This document shows, one piece after another, positions 45,249 to 53,174 of a DNA stretch of 57,693 nt. This stretch comes from Deltaproteobacteria bacterium. Its GTDB lineage: Bacteria; Desulfobacterota; Binatia; Binatales; Binataceae. The notes below the pieces were generated by a model, which saw nothing but the letters and a program-made list of their open reading frames with translations, was not told where the DNA came from and did no database searches. The stretch's first letter is position 1. Each line of letters starts with the position of its first letter. The translations under genes and the position numbers were made by a program. Location: positions 1 through 57,693 of the forward strand of contig PLDK01000050.1 of assembly GCA_003135135.1 (NCBI GenBank), in the 5' to 3' direction.

Positions 45249-45265
45249 GGCTGAACAGTTCAGCC
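45249..45265. promoter_or_regulatory. perfect 17-base dyad between divergent genes
   Basis: GGCTGAAC-A-GTTCAGCC lies 38 bases upstream of the protease/scaffold start and 116 upstream of the ABC ATPase start. Symmetry is perfect and a 16/17 match lies at 10539-10555. It may be an operator at the new 5' end of the phage capsid operon. Confidence 0.5.
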
Positions 45266-45380
45266 CTGAACTTTCGTGGCTATCGGGAAAATTATCGCTA
45301 CTAATGTAGATGCCCGCGCGCGTCGCCGATTCCACTCGGCTCGCGTTCACCCGCGCCGGCCTGTTAAAAATTGTTTCACC

Positions 45381-46193
45381 ATGAAATCCCATCCTGCCGT
45401 GATCGAGGTGACCGCCCTGCGCGTCGAGCGCGAGGCCGTCATCCTGGAGTCCATCGATTGGCGCGTCGAACGCGGCGAGCATTGGGCGATTCTCGGCGCC
45501 AACGGCTCGGGTAAAACTTCCCTGCTCCGCGCGCTGACCGGATACTTGCCGCCGACCGCTGGCGAAATTCGCGTGCTCGGCGAAACTTATGGACGTTTTG
45601 ACTGGCGCGATCTGAGGACCCGGATCGGACTGGTCAGTTCAAGCGTGCATCAGATGATGGAAACCAACGACGGCGAAACGGCTCTCAAAGCCGTCATCAG
45701 CGGTCGTTACGCACAAATCGGCTACTGGGGCGAGATCCGCCCCGACGACCGCCGCGCCGCCACTGCAATCCTGCGCCGCATCGAGGCCCGCGCGCTCCGC
45801 GATCGTCCGTGGCGATTTCTTTCCCAGGGCGAACGCCAGCGCGTCCTCATTGGCCGAGCCCTGATGGCCTCGCCGAAGCTCATGATCCTCGACGAGCCGT
45901 GCGCCGGACTTGACCCCGTCGCCCGCGAGCACTTCCTGCAGTTCCTGCGCCGCCTCGCTCGCACCCGCGGCGCGCCCACGATGGTCCTCGTCACCCATCA
46001 CGTCGAGGAGATCGTCGCGATGTTCTCGCACGTACTCGTGCTCAAGTCGGGGCGCGTGCTCGCCGCCGGACCTCGCGGGCGTGTGCTCACTTCCGCAACA
46101 CTGTCCAGCGCGTTCCAGGCGCCGGTGCACCTCACTCGGGAGCGGGGCAGATACTCACTCTCGGTGCGCCCGCATTCCGGAATAGTAATCTGA
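45381..46193 (+). CDS. orphan ABC-type ATPase
   Basis: Single ATP-binding cassette subunit with all catalytic motifs: Walker A GANGSGKT (near residue 39-46), Q-loop, signature LSQGERQR (near 147), Walker B LMILDEP and the H-loop THH. 270 residues with the start at 45381 chosen to match the family N-terminus (the frame extends upstream to 45276). The sequence resembles ModF/molybdate-type or export-type ATPases, but no permease is adjacent. It lies in the interruption, divergent from the phage protease gene. Confidence 0.85.
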   Translation: MKSHPAVIEVTALRVEREAVILESIDWRVERGEHWAILGANGSGKTSLLRALTGYLPPTAGEIRVLGETYGRFDWRDLRTRIGLVSSSVHQMMETNDGETALKAVISGRYAQIGYWGEIRPDDRRAATAILRRIEARALRDRPWRFLSQGERQRVLIGRALMASPKLMILDEPCAGLDPVAREHFLQFLRRLARTRGAPTMVLVTHHVEEIVAMFSHVLVLKSGRVLAAGPRGRVLTSATLSSAFQAPVHLTRERGRYSLSVRPHSGIVI

Positions 46194-46291
46194 AAACGGT
46201 CATCGCCAACTAGCTAATCGCCAAATGCAAAACGGCAGGCCGTTTGGCCCGCCGCTTCCGTTGCGCGCGCTGTCAAGTGCGATCCGTCCGT

Positions 46292-49249
46292 CTATTTCTT
46301 TACCTTCGGCGCCTTGCCGGTCCCGGACAGCCGGAGATGCTGCGCTCCTCCCGCTTCGTCGTCGTTGATGATCAACTCTCCGATCTGTGCCGTGGTATCC
46401 GTCGGGCTGAAGGTCACCGAAACTTTACAGCTCTCTCCCGGCGCCAACGGTGTGCTGCATTGGGTGGTGGCCGCGAATGGCGCGGCGGTTGAACCACCGG
46501 TGATCGATACGGTAATTGCGGATTTCTTCGAGCTCTTGTTCTTGATCTTCACCGTCTTCGGTTCGCTGACCGAATTGACCTTCGTCGATTTGCCAAACTT
46601 CACGGATTTGGGTGAAATCTCCAGCTTTGCGTTGACAGGCGTCGCCGTGGCGGTTGGCGTAGACGTCGCCGACGGCGTCGATGACGCGGTCGCCGTCGCA
46701 GTTGCGGTCACGGTCGCGGTCGCGGTCGCGGTCGGCGAAGGTGTGGCGGTCGCGCTTGCGGTCGGCGTCGGAGTCGCCGAGGGCGTCGCGATTATCCCGT
46801 CATAGACCAACGACCGATTGTTGCTCGTGTCCGCCACGTAAAGATCGATGTTCGAATCGACCGCCACCGCCGCCGGCGAGCACAAGCTGTCCGCGCCAAG
46901 TCCGTTCAAGTCGCCCGGAGCAATTCCCCGATTGCATCCCGAGGTCGTGAAATTGCCGCCGTCGCCCTGTCCGATCACCATCGCCGCCACGGTATTCGAG
47001 CCAAATGGCGCATCGTACTCGAGTACGCGATCGTTGTTCGCGTCGGCCACCCACAGGTTGCCGAGCACGTCGAGCATCAGTCCTGCCGGTGCGCATAATG
47101 TCGATGCGCCCGGCGACGACGACGCGCCTTGATTGCATCCCGACGCCGTGAAGTTGCCCGCCTGGCCGAACACCCGCGTCGCATCTTGCGTACCCTCGAG
47201 CGGCGCGTCGATTTCCAGCACTCGGTTGTTGCTCGAGTCCGCGATAAACAAATTCCCAGTCATATCCAGCGCTACGCCGCCCGGATTGCACATCCCGTGA
47301 TCGCTTGGCGACGGATCCGGCCCCACCCCGTCCGCGCATTGCGTGTCGGAGAAATCAGACACCGCCCCTTGCCCGTAGGACCGATTCGCCAGCGCATCCG
47401 ACGCGACCGGCGGATTGCCCGCTTTGGCGAACTCGAGCACCCGATTGTTTCCCGAGTCCGCAATATAGATGTTGCCCGCGCCGTCGAGCGCCACCGCCGC
47501 CGGATTGCGCAAGCTCGTCGCACTCGCGCCGTCGAGATTGCAGTTCCTGGTTGTGAATGCCCCGCCCTGCCCGTAAACGAAATCCGCCGACCCGTCGCCC
47601 GCGCCCGGCTCGCCGCTGGCCGCGTTGAACGGTGTGTTGTACACCAGCACGCGATTATTTCCCGAATCCGCCACGTACAGATTTCCCTTTTGATCGACCG
47701 CCATGCGCGCCGGTCCGCACAGACTGTCCGCGCCGAGCCCGGCCACGTCGCTTCCCGCCACGCCGTTATTGCACTTGTACGAGAAAAGGTCGGGCTGTCC
47801 CAACGCCATATCCGCCGGCTGCGCACTGACATACGACGACACGTCATTCCATCCGAGCACGCGATTGTCCTTGCTGTCGGCGACATATAGATGCCGATAC
47901 GGCGGGTCCGACGACGCGTCCACTGCGATTCCGCCCGGCGTGTCCTCGCCCACCGCATCCACATAGTTGGGCGCGTTGTGCGACAGATCGATCTGCCCGC
48001 CCGCACCGTTGGCCACTTTGTTGCCCGGCGAACCGCCCTCGTTGAACTCCAGCACCCGATTGTTCGCCTGGTCGGCTACGTAGAGATCGTTGACCGCATC
48101 GATCGCCAGCCCCATCGGGAATTGCAGCGTCGCGGCGTTCGGATTCTGCGCCCCGGGCCCTATCATCAGGTTGAGCAGGTCCGCCGTGTCCAGCGCGACG
48201 GGCTGCGTGTACTCGTACACCTGGTTATGAGACTCCGATGAAACGTAAAAATTCCCGTTCGCATCTACCGCGACCCCCGACGGTTGCGCCAAATTGTTTC
48301 CCTCGAAAACCAGGTCGGCTGTAGGATTGTTGGCCAGCCCATAGCCGAACGGGCCGTTGTATTCCAGCGCCCGATCGTTCTTCGTGTCGGCGACGTAGAG
48401 ATTGTCGCCGCCATCGACCGCGATCCCCACCCCGAAAAACGGCGCCGTGCACAGCGTCGTGAGAGTCGCGCCGCCGCCCTGGTTGCAAGCTCCGCTGACC
48501 AGGTTCGGCTGTCCAATCGCCACGTCCGCCGTCGCGTCGCCGAAATTCCCCGGCGGCCCGCTCACCTCGGTCATCGGAACCGGCGAGAAAAACACTAGCG
48601 CCCGATTATTACCCACGTCCGCAACGAACAGATTGTTGCTCGCATCGACCGCCACACCCTGCGGACCATTTAGACTGTTGGCGCCCAGGCCGCCCGCGTG
48701 CGTGATAAAGCTCCCCGCCTGCCCGAATACCGCGAAAGCTCCGAAATTGTTCGTTTGATTTGTACTGGAAAGCGCCGCAAACGGATCTCCAAATACTAAC
48801 ACCCGATTGTTCAGTGTGTCGCCGACGTACACGTTATGCGACAGGTCAACCACGACGCCGATCGGTTGGCACAAGCTCGCCGCCGCCGGCGCTGGCGCAT
48901 TCTGATTGCATCCCGATGAATTGAAATCAGGCTGCCCGATCACCAGGTCTGCCGCGCCACCGGATTTAAACGCCGCGATGCTCTTCCAGCCCAGCACGCG
49001 ATTGTTCTGCGTGTCCGCCACCAGCACGTGGCCGGCAGGCTGGTCGATCGCCACTCCCGCCGGCGCGTCCATTCCGATCGGATCGACAAAGTTCACCGCG
49101 GTCTTGATGAAATCGATTTGCCCGAGCACGCGATCCGCAATCAGCGCGCCAACTCCCGCGCGCAAAACCCCGCGCATTGTCGTAAGCCACAATGCGGCCG
49201 CAATAGCCGTCGGCAATACAATCCCCCCGGTCCGCAAACTAGGACGCAA
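46292..49249 (-). CDS. secreted NHL-repeat protein with choice-of-anchor-like end
   Basis: 985 residues. Signal-like N-terminus (GGIVLPTAIAAALWLTTM), then about 12 or more NHL beta-propeller repeats with the recurring VADTxNNRVLxW/Y pattern and GVAVD/LAID blades. Around residue 830-875 is a low-complexity linker (ATPTPTASATATPSPTATA). The C-terminal ~110 residues form an immunoglobulin-like domain (LEISPKSVKFGKSTKVNS, ...GTGKAP). Probably an extracellular binding protein. It is transcribed from the right, toward the ABC gene (convergent). Confidence 0.85.
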   Translation of the reverse strand: MRPSLRTGGIVLPTAIAAALWLTTMRGVLRAGVGALIADRVLGQIDFIKTAVNFVDPIGMDAPAGVAIDQPAGHVLVADTQNNRVLGWKSIAAFKSGGAADLVIGQPDFNSSGCNQNAPAPAAASLCQPIGVVVDLSHNVYVGDTLNNRVLVFGDPFAALSSTNQTNNFGAFAVFGQAGSFITHAGGLGANSLNGPQGVAVDASNNLFVADVGNNRALVFFSPVPMTEVSGPPGNFGDATADVAIGQPNLVSGACNQGGGATLTTLCTAPFFGVGIAVDGGDNLYVADTKNDRALEYNGPFGYGLANNPTADLVFEGNNLAQPSGVAVDANGNFYVSSESHNQVYEYTQPVALDTADLLNLMIGPGAQNPNAATLQFPMGLAIDAVNDLYVADQANNRVLEFNEGGSPGNKVANGAGGQIDLSHNAPNYVDAVGEDTPGGIAVDASSDPPYRHLYVADSKDNRVLGWNDVSSYVSAQPADMALGQPDLFSYKCNNGVAGSDVAGLGADSLCGPARMAVDQKGNLYVADSGNNRVLVYNTPFNAASGEPGAGDGSADFVYGQGGAFTTRNCNLDGASATSLRNPAAVALDGAGNIYIADSGNNRVLEFAKAGNPPVASDALANRSYGQGAVSDFSDTQCADGVGPDPSPSDHGMCNPGGVALDMTGNLFIADSSNNRVLEIDAPLEGTQDATRVFGQAGNFTASGCNQGASSSPGASTLCAPAGLMLDVLGNLWVADANNDRVLEYDAPFGSNTVAAMVIGQGDGGNFTTSGCNRGIAPGDLNGLGADSLCSPAAVAVDSNIDLYVADTSNNRSLVYDGIIATPSATPTPTASATATPSPTATATATVTATATATASSTPSATSTPTATATPVNAKLEISPKSVKFGKSTKVNSVSEPKTVKIKNKSSKKSAITVSITGGSTAAPFAATTQCSTPLAPGESCKVSVTFSPTDTTAQIGELIINDDEAGGAQHLRLSGTGKAPKVKK

Positions 49250-49695
49250 GCGCTCTCCTTCCGAGAGCCATGACTTGCGACTTCCGGCTATGCTTGGATG
49301 TGAGGAGGTTAGACGGGAGGCGGAGTCTGGCTGCGTGTTAACTGCGCGTTAACTGTGTGTTGAGGCCAAGCATAGCGCCACCGCGCGCTTCCTCGAACGC
49401 TATCAAGGTTCTCCAAAGCACCTATTTGTCACTTTTACCTCCGATTTCTCGCCCTAATCAGGATGTAGCGTACCGCGCCATATCTTACTTGTGTCATCCC
49501 GAGTTCCGCCGCTTCTTTTTTGTGTCATTCCAGAGCGCTTCTGGATAGCTCCGCCTCCACCAGCCGAAGTCCTGAGCGCAGCCGAACGGGAAGAATCCCG
49601 GTTCCTTCCTGGTTGCCTCGCCCCTGAGGTGAGATGTCACAGACACACGGCCGCACCCCCGGCGCAGGTGTGAGGATCCGAACTTACCTCGCCTG
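49250..49695. other. intergenic stretch between NHL and propeptide genes
   Basis: 446 bases without a supportable gene. The left part holds three 11-bp direct repeats at 49332-49364. The right part carries no clear promoter, hairpin or trace of the missing peptidase domain. Confidence 0.5.
49332..49364. promoter_or_regulatory. three 11-bp tandem repeats upstream of the NHL gene
   Basis: TGCGTGTTAAC, TGCGCGTTAAC and TGTGTGTTGAG lie head to tail, one helical turn apart, 83-115 bases upstream of the NHL start on the minus strand. Response regulators of the OmpR/PhoB family use such spacing; the protein is unknown. Confidence 0.4.
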
Positions 49696-50595
49696 TTACT
49701 TCACGGGAGAGGCGGTGATGTTACCGTTGATGCCGGCGTTGAGCAGTGAATTCTCATCGTAGAAGGTGTAAAAATCCGCGGGTGCGAAGGCAGTTACGTT
49801 CCCATTCGGCGTGGTCACGGTCGCGGCACCGCGGGCACTGTTCAGGTTGTCGAGGCCCACGACGCCCAGAATCACGCCCTGGAAGCGAGCTGAGATCATC
49901 GGGTCGGACAATATACCGTACTGCTTGCCGTCTCTCATACTCATGATCTGAACGTGGAATGCCTGGTCAGCCTGCGCGACGGTCCCGGTGAATTCCACAT
50001 CCCGCCGGTCGCGGCGAATCGCATTCACGCTGAAACCCTGAGACTTGAGCCAGGCGGCGATAGCGTCGTAGCTGGCCGGAAGCGGGCCGAACAATTCGTC
50101 GAATTTCTGCGGATTGATCCACTTGTGGTAGATTGGAGAGGATGCGTTGTGGAGATCATCGCTCATCTTGCGCGCTGCTTCCTTGTTGCGGAGGTCGAGA
50201 TAGATTCTCAGACGAATCGGCATGTCGGCATGCGCCGGGGTGGCAGCCGCCAGCAGTTCAGACGCATGCGGCGCTACGCCGCCGGGGAGCGAGACCATCG
50301 GCTCGCTTTCTGCGGAGAGCGCGAGCGGCGACTGCACACAAAGCGCGTACACAATCACGAGGAGAAAGAACACGATATTGAGCGAAGTCCGAGTCGGTGA
50401 TGGTGTGCGCGACGATGGAGTGTCCTTTATGAAAACTCCTCCTGCTGAATTTTGCGCTCCAGTTTCGCGCGAGCCGGTGCTCGGCGGCCGAATGACGCCG
50501 GGGAGCGTGGGTGAGCGTATTTCGCGACTCGCCATATTCTCCGCGGCTCTTTTGCTCGCCGCTGGGGCTTGGGCGTGTTCGAGAAGCCTTGTCAT
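49696..50595 (-). pseudogene. truncated S53 peptidase: propeptide only
   Basis: Residues ~85-240 are a pro-kumamolisin activation domain (IRLRIYLDLRNKEAARKMSDDL, PIYHKWINPQKFDELFGPLPASYDAI, VEFTGTVAQADQAFHV). A membrane/signal segment (NIVFFLLVIVYALCVQSPLALS) precedes it. The linker before the catalytic domain (FAPADFYTFYDENSLLNAGING) is reached, but the frame ends 7 residues later, so the Ser-Glu-Asp catalytic domain is absent. No catalytic domain is seen downstream. The start is uncertain: the first ~65 residues lack homology. A free-standing inhibitor-like propeptide is the alternative. Confidence 0.65.
50292..50360. repeat. imperfect duplicated segment, copy 1
   Basis: This stretch, inside the signal region of the truncated S53 gene, is repeated at 50809-50870 (GACCATCGGCTCGCTTTC shared, then diverging). 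It encodes the ALSAESEPMV segment. Confidence 0.6.
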
Positions 50596-50710
50596 TTCAA
50601 GTGAACCTGTACCTTCCAGTCAGCGCGAGCCGTCGGGACACATGATTGGAGCTCCCTTAGGAGGCCCATTTCCTCCGTCGCCAACCCCGACGCCAACGCC
50701 CTCGCAGTGA
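50492..50710 (+). CDS. possible small lipoprotein-like protein
   Basis: A 72-codon frame starting MTPGSVGERISRLAIF with a hydrophobic stretch (LAIFSAALLLAAGAWAC) and an ending rich in Pro and Thr (PPSPTPTPTPSQ). The lipobox fits poorly (Trp at -2), and it overlaps the S53 frame N-terminus on the other strand by 104 bases. Only one of the two is likely translated there. Confidence 0.3.
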   Translation: MTPGSVGERISRLAIFSAALLLAAGAWACSRSLVISSEPVPSSQREPSGHMIGAPLGGPFPPSPTPTPTPSQ

Positions 50711-50808
50711 CAAATAGTGTGATCACCCCAGCTTCTTGTTAGCAATGAGTTGAACCATGCAAACGCGCCCGTCAAATTGCAAGGAGTAGGAAGGGATCCA
50801 CTAACTGT

Positions 50809-50870
50809 AGACCATCGGCTCGCTTTCCGCGGAGAGCGCGGGCGCCGGCCATGCCTAACGCGCGTACGAT
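50809..50870. repeat. duplicated S53-gene remnant, copy 2
   Basis: On the minus strand this encodes ALRGKRADG-like frameshifted and (in another frame) LSAESEPMVYS then a stop, matching the signal/mature junction of the truncated S53 gene. It looks like a decayed second copy. Confidence 0.55.
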
Positions 50871-50971
50871 GCCTTTCTCCGCCCTTCCCTGATTTTTCCT
50901 TTTCCTCATCCGCCTGCTAATGTTCTTCCCGGAAACCGCCTAGCCATCGGTACGGAAAGGAGACCGCCACC

Positions 50972-51634
50972 ATGACCATCAAAGAGCGAATCGGGTTTGT
51001 GACGCTGACTCTCGCCGCCGCGCTCGTCGGAGGAGCAGTGTCTGGCCATATCTTTGCCGCTCGCGCCGTTGACGCCGCCGCAGCCCCCAAACTGATGACC
51101 GCGCAGAAGTTCATGCTCGTCGACGCCAAGGGCAATACTCGCGGCGAGTTCAACGTCACCAGCAGAGGCGTCGCGCAACTCGGCATCTTCGATGGCACCG
51201 GCATCTTGCGCGCCGGGCTCGGCGTCGGCGCCGACGGCGCCCCGGCGCTCGGCATCTTCGGCCGCGACGGCAAGCCGCGAATCGAAGTCGGACTCGCCAA
51301 CAGCGTCGCCCGCATTGTGCTCTACAATCCCAACGCGCTGCCGCAAGCCACCCTCGCCGTTGCTACTGACGGCCAGTCCGCTCTGGATCTCCTGGACAAC
51401 ACCGGCATTCCGCGCGCCTCGATGGTCGTGGCGACCAACGGCGCCCCCACTCTGCGCCTGGCCGATCAGCACCGCGCGCGCGTCGGTCTCGACGTGACGC
51501 CCGACGGATTGCCCGGCCTCGCACTGCTCGGCGCCGACGGCAAGACCCGCGCCTCGGTCACTCTCAATGCGGACGGCGCCGGCGCGTTCACGTTGTTCGA
51601 CGCCAATGGAAACGCGAACAGCGATGTCCCCTGA
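50972..51634 (+). CDS. secreted beta-repeat protein
   Basis: 220 residues. A signal peptide (FVTLTLAAALVGGAVSGHIFAARAVDAA) is followed by about seven repeats of ~21 residues of the form G-x-x-R-x-x-hydrophobic-x-hydrophobic...DGxPxLxLxD. This predicts a regular beta-stack. A strong Shine-Dalgarno (GAAAGGAG) precedes the start. Function unknown; similar repeats occur in surface proteins of soil bacteria. A lipoprotein and a methyltransferase gene follow on the same strand. Confidence 0.75.
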   Translation: MTIKERIGFVTLTLAAALVGGAVSGHIFAARAVDAAAAPKLMTAQKFMLVDAKGNTRGEFNVTSRGVAQLGIFDGTGILRAGLGVGADGAPALGIFGRDGKPRIEVGLANSVARIVLYNPNALPQATLAVATDGQSALDLLDNTGIPRASMVVATNGAPTLRLADQHRARVGLDVTPDGLPGLALLGADGKTRASVTLNADGAGAFTLFDANGNANSDVP

Positions 51635-51698
51635 TTGACCTCTTCACCAGGGGTGGCCCGCGATGGCCGCCCCGTTTTTTTCTCTGCCCGAGGAACCA

Positions 51699-52181
51699 AT
51701 GCGCCAACACCGTTCAACTTCCGTCGCCGCCATCTTTTTGATCGCCACGTTTTCGGCTGCGCTCTTCGGATGCGGCTCGATCCAGCCCAAACCGCCGGCT
51801 CCCGAGCAGCAGGCCGAGCAGATCGAACCGATGCTCTCCGCGGCCGGCTTCAGGATGCTCCCTGCCGACACTCCCGAGCGCCAACAGCAACTCGAGTCGC
51901 TGCTTTCGCTCCAAGTTCAGTACTACGTCGGCAAAACCGGCAACCTGCACTATTGGATGGCCGATCCGTACTATTGCAAATGTATGTACATCGGCACCGA
52001 GGAGAATTATCAGGCGTACGAGAAGTTGAAACTCAACGAACAGTTCCAGGCAAAGGAAGGCGAGATCTCCCAGCAAACCCTCGAAGCCCAGCAGCTCGAG
52101 GAAATGGACATGCAGGAAGAGATGTTCAACCCATACGGTATGGGCCTCGTCGGTCCGATGGGCCCTGCGATGTACTGGTGA
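51699..52181 (+). CDS. lipoprotein of unknown function
   Basis: The start at 51699 is chosen for its GAGGA ribosome site and because it begins a lipoprotein signal (SVAAIFLIATFSAALFGCG, lipobox ALFGC). The 160-residue product has a helical middle with QQQLESLLSLQVQYYVGK and a CKC pair (YYCKCMYIG), and ends in a Met/Gly-rich tail (MGLVGPMGPAMYW). The mature part has no recognised family. Confidence 0.75.
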   Translation: MRQHRSTSVAAIFLIATFSAALFGCGSIQPKPPAPEQQAEQIEPMLSAAGFRMLPADTPERQQQLESLLSLQVQYYVGKTGNLHYWMADPYYCKCMYIGTEENYQAYEKLKLNEQFQAKEGEISQQTLEAQQLEEMDMQEEMFNPYGMGLVGPMGPAMYW

Positions 52182-52256
52182 TAAATCGCAGCTCTGCAAA
52201 ACGTGACCACCATCGTCAAATTACTCTCGCAGCTCGATCAACTTTTCTGAAAAAAG

Positions 52257-53060
52257 ATGCACTTTGACGCTTTCCTCGAGCGATGCCGTGCGCAATGGCC
52301 CGAGTTCGACGACGCCGGCCGCCTCGCCCGCTCGACGCATCCCGCCGATCGCTCTCTCGCGCACATCCTCGGCGAAATTCCCGGGATGGCCACCGAGAAC
52401 AAGCTCCGGCTCCTCAATTGCGCCGTCGCCTCTCTTGATCAGGGCGAAGTTTACGTCGAAGTGGGATGCTACAAAGGCGCCAGCCTCGTTGGCGCCGCGG
52501 CCTCCAATCCGCACGCGCGCATTTTCGCATGCGACAATTTCTCGCAGTTTGACGGCGCTGCCGACGCGCTTCGCCGCACGCTCGACGCGCACACTGCGCC
52601 CGGCCAGGTCACCTTCCACGACATGGACTTCCGCGATTTCCTTGCCGCCGCGCCATGGCGCCCCGCGCCCATCGGCGCCTACTTCTACGACGGCGGCCAT
52701 TCCTTTCGCGATCAATATGACGGCGTCGCACTCGCACTCCCCCATCTCGCCGACGACGCCGTCGTCATCATCGACGACACCAACAAACGCGCCGCTCGCT
52801 CCGCCAACGGCCTCGTCGCGCGCGCCCTGCCCTCCTTCGAACTCGTCCTCGATTTGCGCACGCCCCGCAATCATTCACCCACCTGGTGGAACGGCGTGCA
52901 GGTCTTTCGCTATCGCCGCCGGCCGGGCGACCACGCGATTCGATTTCCCGGCGCCGGCTTCGCCATCCGCAAATTTATTTACGACGACATCCTGCTTGAG
53001 ATGAAACATCGCCGCCGCGCGCTGCGCAAAAAAGTAAAGGACTATCTCCGCCATAGCTAG
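52257..53060 (+). CDS. class I SAM-dependent methyltransferase
   Basis: 267 residues with a Rossmann SAM-binding motif, VYVEVGCYKGASLVGAA (near residue 63-80), an acidic loop FACDNFSQFDG (near 90), and FYDGGHSFRDQYDGV (near 138), typical of the Methyltransf_24 family used on sugars and glycopeptides. The C-terminus is basic (KHRRRALRKKVKDYL). Substrate unknown. Confidence 0.8.
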   Translation: MHFDAFLERCRAQWPEFDDAGRLARSTHPADRSLAHILGEIPGMATENKLRLLNCAVASLDQGEVYVEVGCYKGASLVGAAASNPHARIFACDNFSQFDGAADALRRTLDAHTAPGQVTFHDMDFRDFLAAAPWRPAPIGAYFYDGGHSFRDQYDGVALALPHLADDAVVIIDDTNKRAARSANGLVARALPSFELVLDLRTPRNHSPTWWNGVQVFRYRRRPGDHAIRFPGAGFAIRKFIYDDILLEMKHRRRALRKKVKDYLRHS

Positions 53061-53131
53061 ACGCTCACTCGCGCCTCTTCTCCCTTAAGTTCTAACCGGG
53101 CGAAGCCCGCATCCTGATCTTCACTAAGGTG

Positions 53132-53169
53132 CAGGGGTTACCCGTGCCGGTACCCATGGCGGGTTTCGC
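53132..53169. repeat. second dispersed repeat, portal-gene copy
   Basis: CAGGGGTTACCCGTGC and GGGTTTCGC frame this 38-base stretch that matches 104-139. It lies between the interruption and the portal gene stop at 53175, so it marks the right boundary of the interruption. Confidence 0.55.
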
Positions 53170-53174
53170 TATAA

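Noticed and set aside
50906-51472. 188-residue minus-strand frame opposite the repeat protein
   Set aside because: The plus-strand gene has a signal peptide, strong ribosome site and regular repeats; the minus frame has none.
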